This document shows positions 1 through 7,692 of a stretch of DNA of 64,000 nt, one piece after another (position 1 is the first letter of the stretch; each line of letters begins with the position of its first letter). Origin of the DNA: Streptomyces griseus subsp. griseus (lineage in GTDB: Bacteria > Actinomycetota > Actinomycetes > Streptomycetales > Streptomycetaceae); the NCBI RefSeq assembly GCF_003610995.1, contig NZ_CP032543.1, positions 4,712,001 to 4,776,000 of the forward strand, given 5' to 3'. A program made the translations under genes and the position numbers. The notes beneath the pieces were generated by a model, which had not been told where the DNA came from, did no database searches, and saw only the letters and a list, made by a program, of their open reading frames with translations.

Positions 1-470
1 AAGACGCCGAGCCACAGGTCGTGCACCGTGTACGTCTGATCCTCCTTGATGCCCACCAGACTGCTGCCCTCGCCGACCCCCGCGAGGTCCTTCTCCTCGA
101 CCTTGTGCGTCAGGGAGGGCGGCTGGAGCTTGGGCAGGACCGTGTCCGCGAACAGCATCTTCAGGGTGGAGGCCGGAGGCAGCCGCCAGTGCGCGTTGTG
201 CGCGGCCAGGATGTCGCCGCTCTCCGCGTCCGCGACGACCCATGAGCGGCCGGACAGCTTCTTCGGCAGTACCGGTGCGCCGGGACCCAGGTTGACCTGG
301 GCACCCGTCTTGGCGAGCTGCTCCCCGCCCAGGCTCGACATCGTGCTCGGCGGCTTGGGCTGCTTGTCGTCCTTCTTGTCCTTGTCGGCCGCGTGCGCGG
401 GAGTGAGGGCAAGACTCGACAGCAGGGCGGCGGAGATGACCGTCGAAGCGATCTTTTTCAGAGCTGGCAC
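1..470 (-). CDS. D-alanyl-D-alanine carboxypeptidase (PBP5-like, S11), N-terminal part
   Basis: Serine peptidase that trims the terminal D-Ala of peptidoglycan stem peptides outside the membrane. Only the first 156 codons lie in the window; the rest runs off the left edge. I start at the GTG at 470, which gives a signal peptide (KKIASTVISAALLSS... ending near AHA at about residue 27), then a charged Lys/Asp linker (DKDKKDDK). The active-site SxxK motif is visible as PPASTLK, with Ser at about residue 101 and Lys at 104, preceded by the family-typical DAESGDILAA strand. The SxN and KTG motifs would be beyond the edge. It is divergent from the small membrane protein at 604. The family assignment is firm; exact substrate is inferred. 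Confidence 0.88.
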   Translation of the reverse strand, partial: MPALKKIASTVISAALLSSLALTPAHAADKDKKDDKQPKPPSTMSSLGGEQLAKTGAQVNLGPGAPVLPKKLSGRSWVVADAESGDILAAHNAHWRLPPASTLKMLFADTVLPKLQPPSLTHKVEEKDLAGVGEGSSLVGIKEDQTYTVHDLWLGV

Positions 471-603
471 GGTCGAAAAAGTACAGGGCAAAGATGTGGA
501 TACGGACCCCGACCGGCTGACCCGCCGGAGGGACGGCCGGGACTGCCCCTTTCGGACGCCACCCCGGGCGAGGCGCCCGGAGGGCGGCGGCGATACTGGA
601 CCC

Positions 604-849
604 ATGAAGCTCAGCCGCCCCGTCTCCTGGTTCCTGCTCGTCTTCGGGGTGTGGAGCTGGTTCATCTGGATCACTTTCGTCAAGAACCTGTGGCAGGACG
701 GCAGCGGGCTCGCGTTCGACGACGCGGGTGAGCCGACCGGGTACTTCTGGGTACACCTGCTGCTCGCCATCACGTCCTTTCTTCTGGGGACGGTGGTCGG
801 CGCGATCGGGTTGCGTGGCGTCCGGGCTTTGCGCGACGAGCGCGCATGA
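604..849 (+). CDS. small two-helix membrane protein, conserved in Streptomyces
   Basis: Predicted 81-residue integral membrane protein of unknown function. Two hydrophobic helices are visible: residues about 8-25 (WFLLVFGVWSWFIWITF) and about 50-72 (VHLLLAITSFLLGTVVGAIG), joined by an acidic loop. The start ATG at 604 begins MKLSRPVSWF; the open frame continues upstream but that extension is low-complexity and antisense to the carboxypeptidase, so I reject it. It is followed 24 bases later by the metallophosphoesterase on the same strand, so the two are probably co-transcribed. No enzymatic motif is seen and I assign no function. Confidence 0.8.
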   Translation: MKLSRPVSWFLLVFGVWSWFIWITFVKNLWQDGSGLAFDDAGEPTGYFWVHLLLAITSFLLGTVVGAIGLRGVRALRDERA

Positions 850-873
850 CGACAGAAACGTAGGGAAGCGCGG

Positions 874-2289
874 ATGGCAGCAGTGGTCTTCGTCCTGGTG
901 GCGCTCGTGGTGCTGGCGCTGCTCGCGAGTGTGCACCGCTATGTGTGGCGGCGGTTCGTCGGTGACACGACGGCACCGGGCAGCACGTGGCGCAAGGTGG
1001 GTACCGTCGCCGCCTTCGTGCTGCCCCTGCTGAGTGTCGGCGCCATGACCTCCGGCCGGATCGGTGCGCCCTTCTGGCTCCAGCAGGTGCTCGCCTGGCC
1101 GGGGTTCCTCTGGCTGGCCGCCCTGATGTACCTGACGATGGCGCTGCTGGTGGGCGAGGTCGTCCGCCCGCTGCTGAACCGGCTGCTCGCGCGACGCGAC
1201 GCGGCGGCCGCAACCCGGTCCACGGCCGGAACCGGAACCTCCGCTGCGGCTGCGGACGGAACCGTGGCCGCGACGGCGAGCGGAACCCGTCCCCGTACGG
1301 AGGAACTCGTCCCGGCGGTCCGCACCGGCCCCACCAACTCGGCCGACCCGACCCCCGTGACCGCACCGGCCACCGAACCGGAACCGGAAGTGGTACGCGA
1401 TACGGAATCGGCCGCACCGGCAGAGACGGAACCGGTCGCCACGGAACCGACCACGACGATCCACCCCTCCCGCCGCCTCTTCGTCTCCCGGGTCGTCGGC
1501 GGGGCCGCTGCCGCCGCCGGGCTCGCCACCGTCGGCTACGGGACCGCCGACGTGCTGCGCGGGCCGAGCGTCAAGCGCGTCACCGTGCCGCTCGCCAAAC
1601 TGCCCCGTGCCGCCCACGGCTTCCGGATCGCCGTCGTCAGCGACATCCACATCGGCCCGATCCTCGGCCGCGCCCACACCCGGCGGATCGTCGACACGAT
1701 CAACTCCACCTCGCCCGACCTGGTCGCCGTCGTCGGTGACCTCGTCGACGGCTCCGTGGCCGACCTCGGTTCCGCCGCCGAACCGCTGGCCGGGCTCCGC
1801 GCACCGCACGGCAGCTTCTTCGTCACCGGCAACCACGAATACTTCTCCGGCGCGGAGCAGTGGGTGAACCACGTCCGCGAACTGGGGCTGGTCCCGCTGG
1901 AGAACGCCCGGGTGGAGATGGGCGGTTTCGACCTCGCCGGGGTCAACGACATCGCGGGGGAGACCGAGGGCCAGGGTCCCGACTTCGTCCGCGCGCTCGG
2001 CGACCGCGACCGCTCGCGGGCCGCCGTCCTCCTCGCGCACCAGCCGGTCGTCATCCACGACGCCGTGGAGCACGGGGTCGACCTCCAGCTCTCCGGCCAC
2101 ACCCACGGCGGACAGCTCTGGCCGGGGAACTACCTCGCCGAGCTGGCCAACCCGACCGTCGCCGGGCTCGAACGGTACGGCGACACGCAGCTGTTCGTCT
2201 CGCGCGGGGCGGGCGCCTGGGGCCCGCCGGTCCGCGTCGGCGCCCCGGCCGACATCACCGTCGTCGAACTCGCCTCACGCCAGGCCTGA
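874..2289 (+). CDS. membrane-anchored metallophosphoesterase (YkuE-like)
   Basis: Calcineurin-like phosphoesterase of 471 residues. The start ATG at 874 has GGGAAG upstream. Residues 1-110 carry about three or four transmembrane helices; residues 110-195 are an Ala/Thr/Glu/Pro-rich linker; at about residue 198 comes SRRLFVSR followed by a hydrophobic stretch, which reads as a twin-arginine signal placed in mid-protein; residues 250-471 are the catalytic domain. Metal-binding motifs are all present: DIHIG, GDLVDG, GNHEY and SGHTHGGQ. The layout suggests the catalytic domain is delivered across the membrane after the helices are inserted. Substrate is unknown; homologues have been linked to phospholipid or undecaprenyl headgroups, but nothing here shows it. 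Confidence 0.9.
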   Translation: MAAVVFVLVALVVLALLASVHRYVWRRFVGDTTAPGSTWRKVGTVAAFVLPLLSVGAMTSGRIGAPFWLQQVLAWPGFLWLAALMYLTMALLVGEVVRPLLNRLLARRDAAAATRSTAGTGTSAAAADGTVAATASGTRPRTEELVPAVRTGPTNSADPTPVTAPATEPEPEVVRDTESAAPAETEPVATEPTTTIHPSRRLFVSRVVGGAAAAAGLATVGYGTADVLRGPSVKRVTVPLAKLPRAAHGFRIAVVSDIHIGPILGRAHTRRIVDTINSTSPDLVAVVGDLVDGSVADLGSAAEPLAGLRAPHGSFFVTGNHEYFSGAEQWVNHVRELGLVPLENARVEMGGFDLAGVNDIAGETEGQGPDFVRALGDRDRSRAAVLLAHQPVVIHDAVEHGVDLQLSGHTHGGQLWPGNYLAELANPTVAGLERYGDTQLFVSRGAGAWGPPVRVGAPADITVVELASRQA

Positions 2290-2609
2290 GACGTGGGGTC
2301 CGGGAGGCCGGGTACGGGACACCGATCCGGAACCCGGCCCTCCCACCCCTGCGGGCGTTGCGGTTGCGATCATGCGATCTTCAACAAAATCGCACCGTAG
2401 CGTCACGCTGAGCTACGGGAATCCGCAGGTGGGAGATGGGAAACGGCCTTTTCGGACACGCTCCGTCGAACGTGTCCAACAAAAGGCTGTGAGCGCCCCA
2501 TTTACTCTTCCACATGTGAAAATCGTGTGATTGGGTAAGCGCGAACATACGGCGATGTGCGTGTCTGAGCGCAACTGCCGTGGTGGGGCTGGTAAGGGAG
2601 AGCACGGCA
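2290..2609. other. intergenic region ahead of the solute-binding protein gene
   Basis: This 320-base stretch holds no convincing gene. It is poorer in G+C than its surroundings from about 2360 to 2560. It contains a 7-base inverted repeat (CCGTAGC at 2395-2401 and GCTACGG at 2412-2418) able to form a hairpin that may end the metallophosphoesterase transcript, preceded by repeated TGCGAT words at 2365-2395. The ribosome site AAGGGAG (2594-2600) belongs to the downstream gene. Confidence 0.5.
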
Positions 2610-4163
2610 ATGCGGTCGGTCCGGGTACGGATTCTCGCGATTCTCGCGGTTTTGGTCATCGCAGGCGTCGGCGCCTGGCAACTGCTCCCGACGGGGGAGG
2701 CGAAGGCCGACGCGATCACCGTCGGGACATCGGACATCGTCACCTCCCTGGACCCGGCCGGGGCGTACGACGCGGGCTCCTGGGCGATCTACAGCAACAT
2801 CTACCAGTCGCTGATGACGTTCAAGCCCGGGGCCATCGTGCCGGAGCCGGACGCCGCCGAGAGCTGCGCGTTCGTCGGGCAGAAGCTCCAGACGTACCAG
2901 TGCAAGCTCCGCGACGACCTGGTCTTCTCCAACGGCCGGAAGATCACCGCCGAGGACGTCAAGCACTCCTTCGACCGGATCTTCGCGATCAAGTCGGACG
3001 TCGGTCCCGCGGGGCTCTTCCCGACCCTCGACACGGTCTCGACCGAGGGCCGGACGATCACGTTCAACCTGTCGGGCAAGGACGCCACCTTCCCGCAGAA
3101 GCTCGCCACCGGCGCCGCGGCGATCGTCGACTCGACCAAGTACCCCAGGGACGAGCTCCGCAAGGGCAACCAGGTCGACGGCTCCGGCCCGTACGTCCTC
3201 AAGTCGTACGAGCCCAACAGCCGTGCGGAGCTGGTGCCGAACCTGAAGTACAAGGGTGCGCTCAAGAAGATCGGCGAAGCGGTCGACATCCGCTACTTCA
3301 AGGCGTCCGAGGACCTGCTGACCGCCTGGACCAAGGGTGAGGTCGATGTGGCCCACCGTCAGCTGCCGGCCTCGAAGCTCGCCGAACTGGACGCGGGGGA
3401 CGCGGAGACGCGGGTGACCGAGGCGGCCACGGCCGAGATCCGCAACATCATCTTCAACAGCCGGAAGGACTCCCCGTTCGGCGAGAAGAAGGTCCGTCAG
3501 GCCGTCGCCACGCTCCTGGACCGGGGGCCGCTGGTCAGCAAGGTCTACCAGGGCACCGTCGACCCGCTGTACTCGCTGATTCCCACCGGCTTCATCGGGC
3601 ACAGCACCCCCTTCTTCGACGCCTACCCCAGCGCTGACTCCAAGCGCGCCAAGCAGCTGCTCCAGGAGGCCGGGGTCCAGACGCCGGTCGCGGTCAACTT
3701 CGCCTACCGCGAGGGCGACATGTACACCAAGGAGACCGCCGAGCTGCGGCGCCAGCTGGAGAAGGACGGGCTGTTCAAGGTCTCGGTCAAGGCCGTGGAG
3801 TGGACGCGGTACCAGAAGGGCTACGCGGCCGGTGAGTACGACATGTACACCGTCGGCTGGTTCCCCGACTTCCCGGACCCCGACACCTTCAGCCAGCCGC
3901 TCGTCGGCACCGACAACGTCCTGCACAGCGGCTACTCCAGCAAGAAGATGGACCGGCTGATCACCGCCACGCAGCAGTTCAGCGATCGCGGCCGCACCTC
4001 CAACGACTTCAAGGAGATGCAGAAGCTGGTCGGCGAGGACGTCCCGCTGCTGCCGCTCTGGCAGAAGAAGGACTACGTCGTCGCCAAGGCGGACGTCGCC
4101 GGCTCCCAGTACCTCTCCGACGGCACCGGCTTCTGGCGCCTGTGGGAACTCAGCTGGATCTGA
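2610..4163 (+). CDS. ABC transporter substrate-binding protein, family 5 (peptide/nickel type)
   Basis: Extracytoplasmic binding protein of 517 residues. ATG at 2610 is chosen because AAGGGAG lies 9 bases upstream and the N-terminus then starts with a clean membrane anchor or signal (VRVRILAILAVLVIAGVGAW); a GTG 10 codons upstream is less likely. There is no lipobox cysteine, so it is either cleaved or held by its N-terminal helix. Family-5 features are clear: TSLDPAGAYD near the start, LRDDLVFSNGRKITAEDVKHSF, GSGPYVL, and FPDFPDPDTF near residue 410. No permease or ATPase gene is adjacent, so it is an orphan that must share a transporter encoded elsewhere or act as a sensor. Ligand unknown, probably a short peptide. 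Confidence 0.9.
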   Translation: MRSVRVRILAILAVLVIAGVGAWQLLPTGEAKADAITVGTSDIVTSLDPAGAYDAGSWAIYSNIYQSLMTFKPGAIVPEPDAAESCAFVGQKLQTYQCKLRDDLVFSNGRKITAEDVKHSFDRIFAIKSDVGPAGLFPTLDTVSTEGRTITFNLSGKDATFPQKLATGAAAIVDSTKYPRDELRKGNQVDGSGPYVLKSYEPNSRAELVPNLKYKGALKKIGEAVDIRYFKASEDLLTAWTKGEVDVAHRQLPASKLAELDAGDAETRVTEAATAEIRNIIFNSRKDSPFGEKKVRQAVATLLDRGPLVSKVYQGTVDPLYSLIPTGFIGHSTPFFDAYPSADSKRAKQLLQEAGVQTPVAVNFAYREGDMYTKETAELRRQLEKDGLFKVSVKAVEWTRYQKGYAAGEYDMYTVGWFPDFPDPDTFSQPLVGTDNVLHSGYSSKKMDRLITATQQFSDRGRTSNDFKEMQKLVGEDVPLLPLWQKKDYVVAKADVAGSQYLSDGTGFWRLWELSWI

Positions 4164-4171
4164 CGGGTCGT

Positions 4172-4192
4172 ACCGGCCGGGTCCCGGCCGGT
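4172..4192 (+). terminator. short GC hairpin after the solute-binding protein gene
   Basis: ACCGGCCGGG at 4172-4181 is followed one base later by CCCGGCCGGT (4183-4192), a 10-base perfect inverted repeat. It lies between two convergent genes and ends at the stop codon of the TetR gene, so it probably terminates transcription from both sides. Confidence 0.55.
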
Positions 4193-4941
4193 CAGCCCGC
4201 CGGCCGTGGCCCGTCCCCGGCCGGAGTGCCCGGCATGAACTCCACCAGCAGCGCGTGCACCTGCCGTACGAGCGGTCGCAGCACCCGGAAGCGGGAGAGG
4301 CCGATCGCCCGTGCGGCGATCGGCGCGGTGCGCTCCACGAGCCGCCGGCTGCGCTCCGCGCCCGGGGAGCGGTCGTACACCCAGAACAGCACCAGCCCCA
4401 TCTGCATCAGCCAGAGCAACTCCGGCAGCAGCGGCGCCAGTTCGGGATCGCTCTTGGTGTCGGAGCCGGCGAGGGCCTGGCGGTGGATGGAGATCGCCGC
4501 CTCCCGGGCCGCCACCGACTCGTCGGAGAACGGCGAGAGCGGACTCTCCGGGTCGGCCGCGTTCTTGAAGAACTGGGCGGCGAACCGGTGGTACGGCTCC
4601 GCCACGTCCAGCCAGGTCAGCAGCACACCGCGGATCCGGCCGGCCAGCTCCGCCTCGTCGGCGAGCACCGGCCGCACCGCCGCGGCGTGTTGCCCGGAGA
4701 TGCGGTCGTAGAAGCCCTGGACCAGGTGCTCCTTGGAGGAGAAGTAGTAGTAGGCGTTCCCGGTGGAGACGCCCGCCTCCTGCGCGATGGCGCGCATCGT
4801 CGTCTTGTCGTAGCCGCGCTCGGCGAAGAGCCGGAGCGCCGTTTCGAGAATCAGCGTGCGGGTCTGCTCGCTCTTCGCGGCCTTGCCGGACGCGACGGCC
4901 TTCGTTGCCTTGGCGGGCTTCACGGCCCCGTTCTCCTGCAC
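4192..4941 (-). CDS. TetR family transcriptional regulator
   Basis: DNA-binding repressor of about 249 residues. The N-terminal helix-turn-helix is typical: ILETALRLFAERGYDKTTM, then IAQEAGVSTGNAYYYFSSKE. A basic Ala/Lys-rich extension (KPAKATKAVASGKAAK) precedes it, which is unusual for TetR proteins and may add nonspecific DNA contacts. I choose the GTG at 4941 because AAGGAAG sits 8 bases ahead of it; a tandem GTGGTG at 4962 and 4959 is possible but would place that ribosome site inside the gene. The C-terminal ligand domain is not assignable. No binding target is evident; an 11-base inverted repeat (4988-4998 and 5113-5123) lies in its upstream region. Confidence 0.88.
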   Translation of the reverse strand: MQENGAVKPAKATKAVASGKAAKSEQTRTLILETALRLFAERGYDKTTMRAIAQEAGVSTGNAYYYFSSKEHLVQGFYDRISGQHAAAVRPVLADEAELAGRIRGVLLTWLDVAEPYHRFAAQFFKNAADPESPLSPFSDESVAAREAAISIHRQALAGSDTKSDPELAPLLPELLWLMQMGLVLFWVYDRSPGAERSRRLVERTAPIAARAIGLSRFRVLRPLVRQVHALLVEFMPGTPAGDGPRPAG

Positions 4942-5134
4942 GTTCTTCTCTTCCTTCACCACAGGCCCAAGGTTAGGGCCTCTCGTTCGGATCAGGCCGG
5001 GCTCGCGGGGTCCGGAACGCGCGTCTGCCGCGTTGTCGTCAATCACCCTGGCTCCGCCATGCCTCGATCCTCCGCCTCGCAGCCGCACGCACCGGACCCC
5101 GCTCCCCGATCGGGCCTGATCCGGACGGAAGACC

Positions 5135-5572
5135 CTAGCCCTGACGGGGAGCCCACGGTCCGCCCGGCGGTACGGCGCACGCCTGCTGCGGCCCGCACCG
5201 CGGAGCCGTGACCGAGCGGTACTTCGCCGCGGCGAGCACGGTCCCCCGGGCGAAGGGCGCCCCCGCCGGGGTGGTCAGCCAGTGGGCCTTCGAGCGGTAC
5301 TTCGCCAGCGCCCACAGGCAGACGATCCAGGCCGACGTCCCCTGGTAGACCTGGCCCAGGTCGCCCACCACCGTGATCTCCGCGTAGGTGGCGGCGGGGT
5401 CCAGCTCCGGGAACCGCCGCCGTGCCTCGGCCGATCCGGCCGGTACGAGGTCCAGGGGGACGAGCTGGCGCTGGCGGCCGAGCCAGTGGCGCAGGTGGGT
5501 GCAGAGCGGGCACTGCGCGTCGTAGAGGACGGTGAGCCGGCTTACGGGAGCGGCGGCGGTCACCGGGCTCAC
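5135..5572 (-). CDS. thiol-disulfide oxidoreductase, DCC family
   Basis: Thioredoxin-like protein of about 145 residues. The family signature is at the N-terminus: LTVLYDAQCPLCTHLRHWL, with the CPLC redox pair following Asp, as in DUF393/DCC proteins. The start is taken as the GTG at 5572, which overlaps the stop of the upstream membrane protein as GTGA; this indicates translational coupling. Longer starts would run into the neighbour's frame. The partner of this family is usually an integral membrane protein, which is what lies upstream. Reaction unverified; a role in redox homeostasis at the membrane is inferred from the pair. Confidence 0.85.
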   Translation of the reverse strand: MSPVTAAAPVSRLTVLYDAQCPLCTHLRHWLGRQRQLVPLDLVPAGSAEARRRFPELDPAATYAEITVVGDLGQVYQGTSAWIVCLWALAKYRSKAHWLTTPAGAPFARGTVLAAAKYRSVTAPRCGPQQACAVPPGGPWAPRQG

Positions 5573-6009
5573 TGCCCCGCCGTGGGGGCGGGCGCGGCCC
5601 ACGGGCCGGGCGTCCCCGGCGTGGTCCAGCCCTGCGGCGGTACGGGCGGGGTCTGCTCGCGCTCCAGCGCGCTGCGGCGGCGGATGCGGCTGAGCACGTA
5701 CACATTGCCCAGGTGCATGACGCCGAGCACCAGCAGCACCACGCCGACCTTCACCGAGAGCGCCTCGAACAGCTCGCGGGCGCTGGCGACCCCGTCGGCG
5801 TTCTTCAGGTAGAGCGTGACGAATCCCAGGTTGACCAGGTAGAAGCCCACCACCAGCAGGTGGTTGACGGCTTCGGCGAGCTTCTCGTTCCCGTGCAGCA
5901 CATCGGCGAGGAAGACCCGCCCGTTACGGCTGAGGGTGCGGGCGACCCAGACGGTGAGTGCCACGCTGATCAGCAGGTAGAGGACGTACGCGACCACGGT
6001 GAGGTCCAT
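5569..6009 (-). CDS. integral membrane protein coupled to DCC oxidoreductase
   Basis: Predicted protein of 146 residues with three or four transmembrane helices: DLTVVAYVLYLLISVALTVW at the N-terminus, LLVVGFYLVNLGFVTLYL in the middle and VGVVLLVLGVMHLGNVYVL later, then a Pro-rich cytoplasmic tail. ATG at 6009 has AAAGGAG just upstream, so the ATG nine codons earlier is rejected. It leads a two-gene unit with the DCC protein. Its promoter is embedded in two copies of a TTGAAC-N2-GTTCAA palindrome, pointing to tight control by a dedicated repressor. I do not recognise a named family. Confidence 0.8.
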   Translation of the reverse strand: MDLTVVAYVLYLLISVALTVWVARTLSRNGRVFLADVLHGNEKLAEAVNHLLVVGFYLVNLGFVTLYLKNADGVASARELFEALSVKVGVVLLVLGVMHLGNVYVLSRIRRRSALEREQTPPVPPQGWTTPGTPGPWAAPAPTAGQ

Positions 6010-6021
6010 GCCCCACGCTCC

Positions 6022-6037
6022 TTTGAACGTGTTCAAA
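6022..6037 (-). promoter_or_regulatory. operator-like palindrome O2 next to the ribosome site
   Basis: TTTGAACGTGTTCAAA is a palindrome except for the two central bases. It abuts the AAAGGAG ribosome site of the membrane protein gene and lies about 10-25 bases downstream of the predicted transcription start. The same TTGAAC/GTTCAA arms recur 46 bases away at 6069-6082. Confidence 0.7.
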
Positions 6038-6053
6038 ACTGCTCTTGGGCATG

Positions 6054-6082
6054 ACTGTAGACCCCTTCTTGAACATGTTCAA
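6054..6082 (-). promoter_or_regulatory. predicted promoter of the membrane protein/DCC unit
   Basis: Reading on the minus strand, TTGAAC at 6082-6077 is a good -35 element and TACAGT at 6059-6054 a good -10 element, with exactly 17 bases between. The predicted start is near 6047. The -35 hexamer is one half of the palindrome at 6069-6082, so a repressor bound there would block polymerase. Confidence 0.7.
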
Positions 6083-6092
6083 GAAGGGGTCT
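6059..6092. promoter_or_regulatory. 34-base perfect palindrome (operator O1 and possible terminator)
   Basis: All 34 bases from 6059 to 6092 are perfectly self-complementary around the core TTGAACATGTTCAA (6069-6082), with GC-rich flanks (ACCCCTTC/GAAGGGGT). It can act as an operator, since the core is repeated at 6023-6036 and contains the -35 element, and as a terminator hairpin for the upstream minus-strand gene that ends at 6105. Confidence 0.75.
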
Positions 6093-6104
6093 GCGGGAGG
6101 TGTG

Positions 6105-6938
6105 TCAGAGAACCTTGGGCAGGGGCCCGGGTGATGGCGGCGGATCCACCGGCTCCGGCGGCTCGGTCAGCGCGTCCGCGATCTCCGCGCGCAGCGCCTC
6201 ACCGCGCAGCGGGGCCAGCTCCGCCAGCGCCTTCGCCCACTCCTCGGCCGCGCCGTCCACGCCCTCCCGGAAGCCCTTCTCGATCGGGCGCCGGGCGAAG
6301 AACAGCCCCACCGCCGCGACCGGCCGCAGCAGCCACCGCCCGCGCACGCCCAGCACGACGGTGACCCGCCAGGTGCCGTCCTCGGCCGGGCGCGGGGTCA
6401 CCGTCAGCCGGGCCTTGCCCAGCCGGTGCACGGCCTTGCCGATGACGGGCGCCCGGGCGGCCGGGGGCGCCGAGGAGGGCTGCTCCAGCGCCGCCCACCA
6501 GGCGTGCAGGTCGGCCTTGCCGCGCCCCGAGAACCGGTACAGCGAACCGCCCTGCGGATTGTGCCCGTCGAGGGAGACCTCCAGCGCCCTGGGCGTACGG
6601 GGCTCGCGCAGCCGTACCCCCACCCGCATGGACATGCCCTCCTCCGCGACCCGGCTCTCCACCTCGACGGTGCGCGAGGGCCGCCACTCCCGGAGAACGG
6701 CGGCCTCCGGGGCGCCCTCCCCGTCCTTCTGCCCGGGCTCCTCCCCGTACTGCGCCCCCGACTGCAGATGACGCCCCTTCAGCAGCCGGAGACCGTGCAC
6801 CGGGCGACCGTCGGGCAGCAGGATCTCGCCGCCCTGCTCGCGGGAGGCGTCGAAGAGGTCCACCACATGCCCGGCGGCCTCCTCGAACCAGTGCCGGTCC
6901 AGGGCGGCGACGGTGACCGTGTGCTCGAAACGTGCCAT
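6105..6938 (-). CDS. conserved protein of unknown function
   Basis: Predicted soluble protein of 277 residues, start ATG at 6938. It opens with MARFEHTVTVAALDRHWFEE. Residues 100-200 contain alternating beta strands and basic patches (SMRVGVRLREPRT). Near residues 205-250 a hydrophobic strand (RWLLRPVAAVGLFFARR) is followed by a long amphipathic helix (EGVDGAAEEWAKALAEL) that resembles the C-terminal helix of SRPBCC-type lipid-binding folds, but I cannot confirm that. A Pro-rich tail closes it. The next upstream gene on the same strand starts 17 bases beyond, so they are probably co-transcribed. No catalytic motif recognised. Confidence 0.7.
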   Translation of the reverse strand: MARFEHTVTVAALDRHWFEEAAGHVVDLFDASREQGGEILLPDGRPVHGLRLLKGRHLQSGAQYGEEPGQKDGEGAPEAAVLREWRPSRTVEVESRVAEEGMSMRVGVRLREPRTPRALEVSLDGHNPQGGSLYRFSGRGKADLHAWWAALEQPSSAPPAARAPVIGKAVHRLGKARLTVTPRPAEDGTWRVTVVLGVRGRWLLRPVAAVGLFFARRPIEKGFREGVDGAAEEWAKALAELAPLRGEALRAEIADALTEPPEPVDPPPSPGPLPKVL

Positions 6939-6954
6939 GGTGGGGGCCCGGTGC

Positions 6955-7557
6955 TCAGGCGCTCATCGAGCGGGCCTGGTTGAGCTGTCCCATCACGGCG
7001 GGGAAGGTGTGCGGGCCCATCGCCGGGATCATCGTGCCGTGGTGGCGCCCGCCGCTGGTGACGGTCACCTGCACGAAGCCGACGGTCCGCTTCTCCTTCA
7101 TCAGCAGGAAGAGCAGCCCGATCAGGCAGAACAGGGCGAAGACGATCGCCAGCACGATCGCGTGCGCCGGGATCTTCTCCTCGGTGCGCGACATGTCGGT
7201 CGCCGTCCAGACCGCGCCCTTGAGCGGCATCGTCCCCGAAGGCGTGACGATCGCATCGCTCATGACGGTGATGTCACCGATCGACAGCACCGGGACCCCG
7301 CCCTGGAAGGGCCCTCCCTGCGGAACGGGGAGGTACTGACCCGGCATCGTCGGCTGCCCCGGGTACGGATAGCCGTACCCCGGGCCCGGCTGGGTCGCCG
7401 ACTCGGGCAGCGGCTGCGGATAGCCGTACGCGGGCGTGCCGCCCGGCGGCGGGTACCCGTACGCCTGACCGTCGGCCATCGTCGGCGGGTGGCCCGGCTG
7501 CTGCTGGGGAGGACCCCACTTGTACGCGTCGCCAGGTGAAGGGTTCGGCTCGCTCAT
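6955..7557 (-). CDS. Pro/Gly/Tyr-rich protein with one C-terminal membrane segment
   Basis: Predicted 200-residue protein. The first 80 residues are low-complexity, rich in Pro, Gly, Tyr and Gln (GYPPPGGTPAYGYPQPLP), typical of actinobacterial membrane proteins with disordered cytoplasmic tails. Residues 85-120 form a short beta domain (LSIGDITVMSDAIVTPSGTM), then one transmembrane helix near residue 140 (AIVLAIVFALFCLIGLLFLL) and a basic outer or C-terminal part. ATG at 7557 (MSEPNPSPGD) has GGGGAT upstream; an earlier ATG gives an unlikely Cys/Arg-rich extension. Function unknown. Confidence 0.78.
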   Translation of the reverse strand: MSEPNPSPGDAYKWGPPQQQPGHPPTMADGQAYGYPPPGGTPAYGYPQPLPESATQPGPGYGYPYPGQPTMPGQYLPVPQGGPFQGGVPVLSIGDITVMSDAIVTPSGTMPLKGAVWTATDMSRTEEKIPAHAIVLAIVFALFCLIGLLFLLMKEKRTVGFVQVTVTSGGRHHGTMIPAMGPHTFPAVMGQLNQARSMSA

Positions 7558-7626
7558 GGGGATCCCCGTTCTCTGCGCGTCGTGAGCTCCGCACGACCGT
7601 ACCGCCCGTGTCGCCCGGACGCAGCA

Positions 7627-7675
7627 ACGGGCCCCGGCCGCCCCGGTCATGACGACCGCGGCTGCCGGGGCCCGT
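7627..7675 (-). terminator. terminator hairpin after sdhB
   Basis: ACGGGCCCCGGC (7627-7638) and GCCGGGGCCCGT (7664-7675) form a perfect 12-base stem immediately downstream of the sdhB stop codon, between sdhB and the next minus-strand gene. It is the natural end of the sdhCDAB transcript. Confidence 0.7.
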
Positions 7676-7692
7676 GAGGGTCCTCGAAGAGG

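Noticed and set aside
4988..5123. 11-base inverted repeat (CGGATCAGGCC and GGCCTGATCCG) 115 bases apart upstream of the TetR gene
   Set aside because: Too far apart for one operator and no third copy seen; could be two half sites but chance is likely.
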